Origin: Scatophagus argus | Lineage: Eukaryota > Chordata > Actinopteri > Scatophagidae | DNA length: 64,000 nucleotides | Direction of reading: 5' to 3' | Assembly (NCBI RefSeq): GCF_020382885.2 | Contig: NC_058504.1 | Coordinates: 17,867,019 to 17,931,018 of the forward strand | Shown: positions 1-14,161 of the stretch, piece after piece | Layout of the letters: the number at the start of each line of letters is the position of its first letter | How positions within the stretch are numbered: the stretch's first letter is position 1 | Notes under the pieces: model-generated | Told to the model about the DNA's origin: nothing | The model's input: only the letters and a program-made list of their open reading frames with translations | The model's database searches: none | Position numbers and translations under genes: made by a program

Positions 1-111
1 TTTATAAGAATATTATAATAGAGCTAGAAATCCTTATTTTTAAGTCTTATTGAGTATTGAGTTGTGATAGCAGTTTTGTTCATCTTTTTTTTTTTTTTTT
101 TCTTTGTCCAG

Positions 112-5101
<4,990 letters not shown>

Positions 5102-5455
5102 CTGTGTCACTTTCATCCAAGAGTCCCCATTAATGCCAAAACCACTGTTTTGATCTGTAAATAGTCTTCTTGGGACCTAATTGGATTATTATGCTGTTTG
5201 TGAACCATGGGCGTTCAAATGAAAATAGTTTGAACAGAAGCTTTGAAGCTGTAGATAGTTGTAGCTGTTGATCTATATTTGCTGCTTTTTTGTGTAGAAT
5301 TTTTGATTGTCCGAGGTGCACCCCAGTGTTCCAAGTCAAGGGTCAGAGACCATTACAGCATTCAGCTGCCATCCATTTCAATCTGTTGGCATTTTGTTTG
5401 TACCTGATTTAAAAAAAAAAAAAAAAAATACCAGTCCTCCTTATGTTGCTGATGC

Positions 5456-6101
5456 CAGTGGTGGACGTAGCAACATCACACTGCAAATACTCCACTACAA
5501 GTAACAATCCTCCATTCAGAACCATTAAGTCAGCAAAATGTACTTAAAGCATCAAAAGTAAAAGTACTCATTGTGTAGTAAAATAGTCCCTGTCAGTTGC
5601 TTTTGGATTAACATTAACAGCTGCATTAATCTGTTGCATTTTGCTGCTGTAAATGTTGAAGGTTCAGCCTAATATAATCACTTCATATAGTGTTGTAGTT
5701 TAATCTTCAACAAGGCATCCTATTCAGTAACAACATCATTTTATGTTTGACTGTGTCTAAAATGTCCAGCTAATCCAATAGCACTTTTGAATAGTCTTCT
5801 GAAGAAGTATGAGAATTTTCTCATCCCATAAAAGAACACTTCATCAAAAATTCAAAATCATCAAATATGGAGATACTTGATCTTCACTGGGTAGGAAGAG
5901 TGTGAAAAAATGTAACTAACTGTAAAAGTAACATGTAAACTAGAGCTGTCTTACAAATGTAGTGGGATGAAAAGGACAATATTTCTCCCTGAGATGTAGT
6001 GGTGTGAAGGTGCAGAAAGTGGAAATACTCAGATTACAGATTACAAGTACAAATACCTCAGATTTGCACTTGAATAAATGTTCTGTTAGATTCCACCACT
6101 G
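5456..6101. mobile_element. Non-autonomous hAT-type MITE, 646 bp, with 8-bp target duplication
   Basis: The element starts CAGTGGTGGA and ends TCCACCACTG, a perfect 10-bp terminal inverted repeat. It is flanked on both sides by the same octamer, gctgatgc (5448-5455 and 6102-6109). An 8-bp duplication is the hallmark of hAT transposition. There is no transposase ORF. The interior ('aagtaaaagtactcatt' type sequence) matches a very common fish hAT-N family. It lies wholly inside the acsl4 3' UTR. Confidence 0.88.
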
Positions 6102-6821
6102 GCTGATGCTTTGTTGTTATTAACATTAAAAATAATGACTGTAATCATTGTGGTTACTTGTAATGCTTTTTATAAAGTTGGAGTACTGATGCTACTGTGC
6201 CTTCAGTCTGCAGTACTTGTGTGGTCAAGCTAAAGTGGCATCTAGATAAAAACAAATAGTTTACGCTTTTATAGAAATTGCTAAACTGCCATGTGATGTT
6301 AAAAAGGTCATGTCTGCTTGTCTGCTTTTTTTTCTTTTTTCAGTGCTTTTTGTTAATGTGTTGGTTTACTCAGAAAGGAAGACCAAAATGTGTAAACACA
6401 AATGACTCAGGAAGATCAGCAAAGGTTTTAATATATGAAATTGTCATTGTTGTTGTATAGAAAGTACTTCTGTCAAAATTTTTGTGGGCACCTTATTTAT
6501 TTAAGAGCGAGCATGCTTAACTGCTAACCAACTACTAAAATTCTTATTAGCACTTGCTAGTCACCTTTGGCATACTGTAATACTGTTGTATTTTACCTCA
6601 GTTAACAGATTAATATACAAATTGGTGTCAAGAGGTATCTGAAGTTCATTTTAATATTATAGGAGTGTTTTCTATGTATTTTTCAAAGTGTTGTGTTGGA
6701 TTTGCATCATCAAAACTTTAAGCACGCAGACATTGACAGTTACATTTCATTCGGTTGATGGTGATCCTATTTGTATTTATTACTCCATCGTTATGAGCAC
6801 ATGCCTTGTTCAACGACTGAA

Positions 6822-6827
6822 AATAAA
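6822..6827 (+). terminator. acsl4: Polyadenylation signal AATAAA for acsl4
   Basis: This is a perfect AATAAA followed by a T-rich stretch. It is the last strong signal before the convergent nxt2 coding region. Confidence 0.65.
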
Positions 6828-6862
6828 GATCTTTTCGTATTCAGTGTTGTATGACTTCTTTT

Positions 6863-6868
6863 TTTAAT
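6863..6868 (-). terminator. nxt2: Probable nxt2 polyadenylation signal (ATTAAA on minus strand)
   Basis: Plus-strand tttaat reads ATTAAA on the minus strand, about 95 bp past the nxt2 stop. It lies within 40 bp of the acsl4 AATAAA, so both convergent transcripts are expected to end in the same short zone. Confidence 0.4.
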
Positions 6869-6963
6869 TACAAAAACAGAAATGAACATTATCTTAACTT
6901 TCAAGACTATCACCAATGAGTGTTAACACATTTCAGAGGGAAAAAGTGGAGATCAGGAGAGCC

Positions 6964-8214
6964 TCAGCTATTCCAGTCTTGAAATCTGAAACAGTCACTA
7001 GCAATCTTCCAAACAGGCTGGTCATTGTTGGGTGTCGCCTGAGCCGTTAACAGAAAGTTCTGGTTGAAGAAACGCTGTTTGTTCCCTTCAAATTTGACTG
7101 TTCCGCCAGTCACCACAAGCAGTGTAGTCTGGCCTTGGGTTGCTTGTTCTGTGAATGAAGGAGGAGTACGTTAAAGCTGGATAAGTGTGCCTTCACTGCA
7201 TTTAAATTACAGACCTTGCCTAAATATTTTCACACTTTAGTTTCATCAAATACGGTTGACATTTAATGCCACATTTCACATTTTATGAAATACATTTCAA
7301 AATGACCAAATGCACCACCACTTGGATGCGTTTTCGAGACTGGCCCACTAACCATGAACTGGTTGACAATCCAGAGTGTGAACTTGGAACTCGCTAGAAG
7401 GCAGCGACTCAAAAAACTCGCCCAGAGCATCCTGCCCTGTCACCACGTTTCCATTCCACACCAAGGTCGCCTTGTCCAGATAGAGTCGGGTCAAGTTCTG
7501 AGACACGGGAGCCAGTAAATGATGTTAGTTAAGAACAGGAACAGGAACAAGAACAATGACATAAACCAAAAGCACAATACAGTGTGCTCTGCAGACCAAC
7601 CAATACTACCAATAAAAACATCACATAACATATATGGGCTGTTTTAGACAGGGATGCCTTAAATCTAATGATTTGTATTCAGCAGGGAAGTTTTAAGTTA
7701 AAAAAAAAAAGTTTTCACTGCTCTCTTTGAAGCAAACGCCATTACCGATACTCTGTGAATCTATAATCTGACGGTAATAGTGGCCTGATCACTCTATTGA
7801 TCAAACCCTGGTGTGTTGCTCAGAAATAACAAATGATTTTAAATACCCGATGCAACTCATGCAAAGAGACAACTTGTCTATGTTGAAATTGGATCGTCGT
7901 ACACTGAAGTACTGATGTTTTGTAATTCAGAGAACAAAACAAAACCAGCACTCACCCTCCTTTTCTTATCCATACAGTCGTAATAAATGTTGACAAATTC
8001 TTCTGAATATCTGCATGACTGGTCGACATGGGTCCTAAAATCCTAGTGAGAGAATTATTATTATTTATTACATTATTATTGAACTACTGAACAACATGCG
8101 ACTGCGTCGCGGGGCACACATTGGGAACAAGCTAGCTAGCAAACATTGCGTTAGCAGCTTGGATTCAGCCTAAATGTGCAACGACAATTTCCAACTTACC
8201 ACCGTAAGTGCCAT
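6964..8214 (-). CDS. nxt2: NTF2-related export protein 2 (p15-2)
   Basis: This is a small NTF2-fold protein that heterodimerises with NXF1/TAP and promotes nuclear export of mRNA through the pore. Minus-strand exons in coding order: 8200-8214 (start ATG at 8214, five codons MALTV), 7956-8042, 7353-7497, 6964-7148 (stop TGA at 6966-6964). The total is 432 nt, 143 residues, the normal length. Key matches: DFRTHVDQ and [13 protein letters not shown] at the N-terminus, [13 protein letters not shown] and LPSSEFQV in the middle, [16 protein letters not shown] and [12 protein letters not shown] at the end. The pattern [11 protein letters not shown] fits NXT2 better than NXT1, which has RDFNQNFILTAQ. 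The gene is convergent with acsl4 and divergent from psmd10. The tiny first exon depends on the splice junction read here, but it restores the family's DF-K/R-T start exactly. Confidence 0.93.
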
Positions 8215-8734
8215 AGTTACAGATATACGGAATAGAATATTAAAGAATACTGAATAATACTATCAGAAGGATGGTGGAAAATCTTTTCAAGCATCAAGTG
8301 GCTTTTCTTTTTCTTGTTCATTTAGCTGCCAGCATAGCCATGTAGCCTCATGTATTATTTCCGCCGGGCACCGAGTATAACTACCAAAATAAATTGTTTG
8401 TAGTTTCGTTTAATTGCAGTAGATGCAACTGATACCGTGGTACCATCCCTCTGAAACGCCTACAAATTTCCTATTTGTTCTGCGATTCAATAAATGATAA
8501 AATAACAAAACGGACTCGGAAATTCAATGTCATTGTCTTGCGGTGCCACTGATAGCATTTTAATTTGAAGAGAAAAAAACGACCCATGCGGAAGTACGGC
8601 TCATAATTTCCTGAGTCATTGCTCATCCTGGTTCAAATGTGAAACGAAATAACGCTTCATCTCCTTACTACTACCCACTAAGCTACGTTAAACCATAAGC
8701 TTTCTGTGACACTGAAAGTCTACGGTATTTTACA
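8215..8734. promoter_or_regulatory. Bidirectional promoter between nxt2 and psmd10
   Basis: The 520 bp between the two start codons separates divergent housekeeping-type genes, so both promoters and leaders must lie here. ETS-like cores are visible facing each way: TTTCCGCCGGG near 8358 (GGCGGAAA on minus) and GCGGAAGTAC at about 8588-8597. I see no TATA box. That promoter activity exists is inferred from gene positions. Confidence 0.65.
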
Positions 8735-11219
8735 ATGGAGGGTTCTGTATCAGATGTGGAGATCTGTAATTTCGCTTACACGGGGCAGTTTGAGAAATTA
8801 AAACAGTCTATCCTGTCAGATAAAACGCTTGCCTGCAAAGCGGATCAGGTAAGAATGTATCTCTTGAAGACATGGCAAATGCCAATTGACATTTTCCAAG
8901 ATTACCCCCGTCTTTGTTGTAACTTCAGGACAATCGAACCGCACTGCACTGGGCTTGTTCTGCTGGCCACACCAACATTGTGGAGTTTCTGCTTGACCTG
9001 GGAGTTGAAGTGAATTTGCAAGATGATGTAGGTCGAATGTTTTTTGTTTTTTTAACAAAATTTTGATGTTCTGTGTGAAAAACAAACAAAGCGGATTACA
9101 CTACTCTCATCCTCTAATGTGTCTGACGTGTGATATTAAATTCTAGATACAGTAGGTGCACCCTACAATGTAATATTACAACAGGCCAAACTGTCGCTTA
9201 AAAATATAACAGAATTAATACCTTTGTGAAACTTTATTTATAGTAGCCATTTGGGTATTCCAGTGTTCTACTGATAGCAAATGAATTACATTCAATTCAC
9301 GCTGTTTTGTGAAATGGAATGTGATATTGCTTCCCAGGCTTCGTGGACCCCTCTTCACATTGCAGCATCTGCGGGCAGAGAAGACATAGTGAGATCTTTA
9401 ATATCAAAAGGAGCTCAGCTGAATTCAGTAAATCAAAATGGATGTACCCCCCTGCACTACGCAGCCTCTAAAGACAGATATGAGGTAAGTTTCCCTGGTT
9501 GCAATAAATTTGGATGGTAGTGGTGGTGCAATGGTTCGCACTCTTGCCTCACAGCAGGGGTTTTCTCCGGGCACTCCGGCTTCCTTCCACAATCCCAAAA
9601 ACATGCACATTAGGTTAGTTGGCTACTCCACATTGGCCACGTGTGTGTGTGTTAGCCCTGCAATTGACTTGCAACCAGTCCAGGGTGTTGGATAGGCTCC
9701 AGCCCTGCCGAGACCATGACGGATAAGCGGCATAGAAAGTGGACGGATGGATGGATGGATGGATGCATGCATGATAGTTTGATATACCTGGTGCCACACA
9801 CATAAATTTCTTTCTTTCAATACATGTTGTTAAAATTATGTTTTATTTCCAGTCATTTATTATATGGTCCAAACATTTCAGTGAGAAAATAATCATTAGA
9901 TGTGTCGATTATGAAAATAATTGTTGGTTAAACTCGTAATATTTTTTTTTTAGCTTTGTCATTGCTTTTCTTTGAGTAAGGTTGAATTATCATTAGGACA
10001 ATACATGTACTGCAAGAAGACATTGCTTCCAACTTCTGCAGACTATTAAGTAATTTTATAGTGCATTGTGTAGGAGTTAATGGCATCTAGTGGTGTGGTT
10101 GCAAATTACAACCAGCAGAAGACCTCGCATCTCATACTCCCCTAAGGTGTACTATAGTAACATGGCCATGCAACATGGTGGACTCGGAGTAGCACATTGC
10201 CATAATAATTAAATCAAATGTAAAAAATTTATATCATGACAGTTATTATATAATGGGGCAGCCGTGGCCTATAGGTTTGAGAAGCAGCTTGTGACTGGAA
10301 GGTGGCCGGTTCGATTCCACGCCGCACTGGCAGGAACAATTTGGTTGTGGAACAATTTCCTAGTTCGGGATTAATAAAGTATAATAATTTAAAAAATAAA
10401 TTCAAAATTAATAGACTGTGTACAATTAATATTTTAACATGTAATTGGAACACAGAAATTACTCTATTACTCTTCTGTCAGCAACTTGCCAAAAGTCACA
10501 AACACTACATCAAAATTGTGAATTTATTTATTGGATGTAATGTGTATTTCATGTAAATGTCACAGAACTTAAAACTAGGTTACTTGTTGCTAGTTGCATG
10601 TGAGTAATACAGCTTTCATTTTTAATAGATTGCCCTGATGTTATTGGAAAACGGAGCGGACCCCAATGCCACCGACAAGTTGGAGTCCACTCCCCTTCAC
10701 AGAGCATCTGCCAAGGGCAACTACCGCCTCATCCAGCTGCTTCTCAAACAGAGTGCCTCCACCAACATCCAGGACTCACAGGGCAACACACCGCTGTATG
10801 TGTGAATAGGTTTTCATTTGTTCAGTGCAACAGTGTGGCTGCAGGCACAAACACACAATTGCAGGGGAATGAACAAACACAAACACAAAGGGTCTGTTCA
10901 CCTAAACTGAAAACATGTTTTCTCATGCCATGGGATTTTTACCTCCACCCTAATATAGAAAGACGTTGTGTTTACAACTTTTAAAATGAAAGTAATCAAA
11001 AGCATTTTTGTATTTACAATTCTGCATGCATTTTTTTTCTTTTTCTTTCTTTTTTTTTTAACCAGCCACCTGGCATGTGATGAGGAACGTGTGGAAGCAG
11101 CCAAGTTGCTGGTGGAACATGGGGCCAGCATCTACATTGAGAACAAGGAGGAGAAGACCCCCCTCCAGTTAGCCAAGGGCGGTCTGGGTAACTTATTGCG
11201 TCGGATTGTGGAGGGATGA
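8735..11219 (+). CDS. psmd10: 26S proteasome non-ATPase regulatory subunit 10 (gankyrin)
   Basis: This ankyrin-repeat assembly chaperone of the proteasome base binds the Rpt3/PSMC4 C-domain; in mammals it also binds RB1, CDK4 and MDM2. Exons: 8735-8848, 8929-9027, 9338-9484, 10629-10795, 11066-11219; 681 nt, 226 residues, identical in length to human. Ankyrin signatures recur: NRTALHWACSAGHTNIVEFLL, WTPLHIAASAGREDIV, GCTPLHYAASKDR, STPLHRASAKGNYRLIQLLL, and the last repeat TPLHLACDEE...AAKLLVEHGA. The RB-binding LxCxE motif is kept as LACDE. The C-terminus GGLGNLLRRIVEG matches the family. Intron 3 (9485-10628) carries two SINE-like repeats. Its promoter is shared with nxt2. Confidence 0.96.
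9521..9768 (+). repeat. SINE-like fish repeat ending in GGAT microsatellite
   Basis: It begins with a tRNA-like head (ggtggtgcaatggttcgca) and continues through the 'ctccgggcactccggcttcc' body typical of a widespread teleost SINE-like family. It ends with the 'ggataagcggcatagaaagt' segment and a (GGAT)5 tail at 9745-9764. Compared with the usual full-length form, the segment between head and body looks deleted. It sits in psmd10 intron 3. Confidence 0.65.
10080..10190 (+). repeat. Degenerate fish interspersed repeat fragment
   Basis: The stretch starting 'atggcatctagtggtgtgg' and continuing 'aacatggccatgcaacatgg' resembles a repeat seen at many teleost loci. It is short, with no boundaries that can be fixed. 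Confidence 0.35.
10255..10395 (+). repeat. tRNA-derived SINE
   Basis: The head resembles a tRNA: 'ggggcagccgtggcctatag' includes an A-box-like segment, and GGTTCGATTCC is a good B box. A short body and the tail 'gggattaataaagtataata' follow, the tail resembling LINE 3' ends used by fish SINEs. It is not a functional tRNA gene, because the acceptor and anticodon stems do not pair cleanly and the tail is retroposon-like. Confidence 0.7.
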
Positions 11220-12200
11220 TGCATTTATTTTGTCACTGCTTGAATCTCCGCCATCAGTAAGTTACATAATGAGAATTCTCATCCCAGTCAATCCCCCCTG
11301 AGCAGCCTGGCGTCGGCCACCCAGATGTGTAACCTGTGGAAGATGAAAGAGCTAGGGCGAAGAGTTGAAGTGTACTGCATCCTGCTTCTCAGATGGAGCA
11401 GTGAAATTGTTCAGACCTCAGATGTCTAATCAAAAGCACTCTACATTAAAAACTGCAGCCTATTTTCTATGAAGTTCAAATTGTTACAGAAATGAATAAA
11501 TAAAATCAGTGTTCAGCTTGTTAATAAAGGTTATTGGGGATGCATTTATTTATTGTGAAATGGTTCCACTGCATTACATTTTCCCCAATAGAAGAGGAAC
11601 ATAGAAAGTATTGTTATACTTTCTTGCACAATGATTTTTGGAGACTGGGAGATCCTTCGTTGGATAGCAGTAGAAGATTTGGAAGTCTGTTCATCACTGT
11701 TGGGCATTTAATCATGTCTTATCTACCACAGGGCACTTTTGTGGCATTTATTCTGGGGACACATATCTTCTTGCTTTTCTAATTTAAAATAATAATTTTA
11801 AAAAGTAAAAAAAAAAACACAACAACAAAAAAAAAACACTTTAATATGCCAGCTTTTTAAGCCTAAAATGAATGAGTGCATTTATAGAATGTGTGGATAC
11901 TAAAACATGTTTGCTATAAATAGTGTTGGGATAACTCTTTAAATAAATACTACAATTTCCCTCGGGATCAATAAAGTATCTATCTATCTAAAAGTATCTA
12001 TCTATCTAATGCAAAATGCTTTATTACAAATACAAGTCCTGTATTCCAAATTATACCTACGTATTATCAGGTAAATGTAGTCTGCTTACACTATAAAAGT
12101 AAAAGAAGCCATCTTGCAAACGAAGTGGTTTCTGTTATGAATGGTGTCTACAGTATACTATTGGGTGATTATCACTGATGCATTAGTACGTATGGTTCTG
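11220..12200. other. psmd10 3' UTR and psmd10-xiap spacer
   Basis: The psmd10 3' UTR probably ends after the overlapping AATAAA signals at 11495-11504. Downstream is AT-rich spacer with poly-A runs near 11808-11840 and a retroposon tail at 11957-12009. I see no coding exon. Confidence 0.6.
11957..12009 (+). repeat. Retroposon 3' tail with (TATC)n
   Basis: 'ccctcgggatcaataaagta' followed by repeated tatc units is the characteristic 3' end of a fish non-LTR element or a SINE that shares it. Only the tail is present. Confidence 0.6.
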
Positions 12201-12436
12201 TTCCTGCATTCGTGGATCTGCTACGGGAGAAATTCCTGACGTCACAACAGTGGTCAGCTGGTATGCGCACGAGGAGATGCGCATTACTCACACCCAGTCG
12301 ATTTTACTTCCTAAACGCGAGGTCACGTCAAACAAACTGTTCTCTTTAATCACTGGATTCTGTTATGGGCGGTGTTCACACCCAACACCATCTGAAATTA
12401 GAGACTGAAGAGTTGGCGGCTGTGAGGTGTTAAACG
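12200..12436 (+). promoter_or_regulatory. xiap: Putative xiap promoter with perfect CRE and first non-coding exon
   Basis: A perfect palindromic TGACGTCA (CREB/ATF site) lies at 12237-12244. It is followed by GC-rich sequence and a possible non-coding exon ending at 12436 before gtaatt. The xiap coding exon at 14110 starts with an AG acceptor upstream of its ATG, so a leader exon must lie upstream, and this is the best candidate. The exon limits are inferred. Confidence 0.45.
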
Positions 12437-14109
12437 GTAATTCTTAAAGTTTTGTAATGCTAGTTTATTATAACTTTTTTGACGTAGCTGACGTGAAGTA
12501 GAATAGCTAAGCTAACGTAAGTTGGCTAGCTAACGTTTGCAATTGGCGTTAGATTACTAACATTAACTCAGCATTACAGCTCAAGATCACTGATCCCGTT
12601 CTAGACTGCACTGGTCGATGTAGCTTATTAAATTGCTTCATTCGTCTTAACACTGAGCTGATGTGTGTGTGTGTGTGTGTGTCTGTCCAGCGAGCCTTCG
12701 GTTTTCAGTTTCTGTCAGTCGGAGTTTGCCTGCCAGAAAATACGGGGCTGTTGTGTCTCTATTGTTTAACTCAAACTGCGTGATCTTTCTGGAGTTTGCG
12801 GGGCTCGTAGTTACAGTCTGATAATATAAGCGACAGTACGTGGATAAGTGAGCTATGACTTGCTATAATATGATTTTACGCCTTAGAGGCCGTACTTCAA
12901 CTTTGTGCAAAGCAGGTTTGACTGAAGCATATTCAGCGAGCATTTTACCCAGCCTACCTGAACTTTGACTTAATGATTGTTTCTTCAAAGTATTCCGACA
13001 CGTAACACAGTTCAAAGATTGCAAGCTGCTCTCTTCAATAAAGTAAATATACGTCTTAAACGATAGCCGTAGTTCAATAAATAGTTAACTCAGTGCTGAT
13101 ATGCTGTGGTATGATATTGCTAAGAGAATCAGTTGAATCAAGTTCGGTTTACTTTACTTGTTTTCAAACCCCCAAAACACAGTTCCTGGAAAAACTTAAA
13201 CAATACACATCTTCCATTACATAAATTTTATGCTGTGCCTACCCTGGGCTTAAGTCTGCTTTTGTCACACGATCAGGACAATACACAGTTGAGAATGCTA
13301 CACATGCACTCAAAAAAGACATCAGCTTAGTAAGGCTAGGTGACAGCAACAAAATTTTTGTTTTTTTTTTTATTACTAAGTTCCACCCTCTGGGAAAATG
13401 TACGTAAGTGGGAGTGTGTCATGCTTCTTGTGATGTGTTGCAACATACTTTTACACGTTAATACACACCCTGTACCTTTGTTGAGTTATGCCATGTGGTG
13501 GCATCAACCATCAATAATGTTTCGAGCCAAGAGAGCAAGTTTGTCTCCTCACAGTACCTGCTCAAACATACTGTGGAACGGAGATCATCGTAGTGTGAGA
13601 CAACCTTTCATATGTGCTTAATTTAAGAACTGTTGGCTATATGTTACAACATCAGGTCAAATAAAATTTAAAGTAACAATAGTGTTAGGCTGAAGTCACT
13701 CAGTGTTTAATAGTACATGCCACACCTCCATACAGCTGGTCTTTTTAGTTGTACATCCTATGTGTCAATGTAACTAATTTTAAGAAGAAAATATTATTAT
13801 TGTCCTTCGGTTGCAAAGGAATGCACCCTTTCAAATACTAGTGTTTGGCAGTCCTACCTCTCTAGTGCCAGTCCCTCACATGGAATAACCAGCGCCTGCA
13901 TGTGATCACAGTCTGGCTGCTTCTCTTAAAGGCACAGTGACCATATAACAGCCTGGCTGTGCAGATCAGCTTTCCACTGTGCTTGAACCCTGACATACAA
14001 TGTAGCAAGAAGTTATTTCACTGATATTATTGGACCCTTTTTTAGAAATTTGCTTGAAAATATATGCATCTAATACCAGCAGCATATTTTCTTTCTTTAT
14101 TATCTGCAG
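12437..14109 (+). other. xiap: Putative first intron of xiap
   Basis: I recognise no coding segment here. There is a (GT)n tract at 12662-12682 in the 5' half. The 3' half is AT-rich with no repeat I can name. The ORFs seen (for example 13340-13621) show no family resemblance. Confidence 0.4.
12662..12682. repeat. (GT)n microsatellite
   Basis: A short pure GT run in the putative xiap first intron. Confidence 0.85.
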
Positions 14110-14161
14110 AAATTGTTTCCATCAAGTTGATACATGCAGCACTTTCCTGCCTGGGTCTAAC

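Larger units (their letters stand above)
5102..6850 (+). other. acsl4: acsl4 3' UTR
   Basis: About 1.7 kb of non-coding sequence runs from the acsl4 stop at 5101 to a canonical AATAAA at 6822-6827. It contains a poly-A run at about 5411-5428 and the complete 646-bp hAT-type miniature element at 5456-6101, which also supplies an internal AATAAA-like site near its right end (about 6073). The 3' boundary is inferred from the signal, not seen. Confidence 0.7.

Noticed and set aside
5102..6963. Searched for kcne5, which lies between NXT2 and ACSL4 in human
   Set aside because: No single-exon KCNE-like frame is present between acsl4 and nxt2 here.
10255..10330. Possible tRNA gene
   Set aside because: A-box-like and B-box sequences are present, but the stems do not fold properly and a retroposon tail follows, so it is a SINE.
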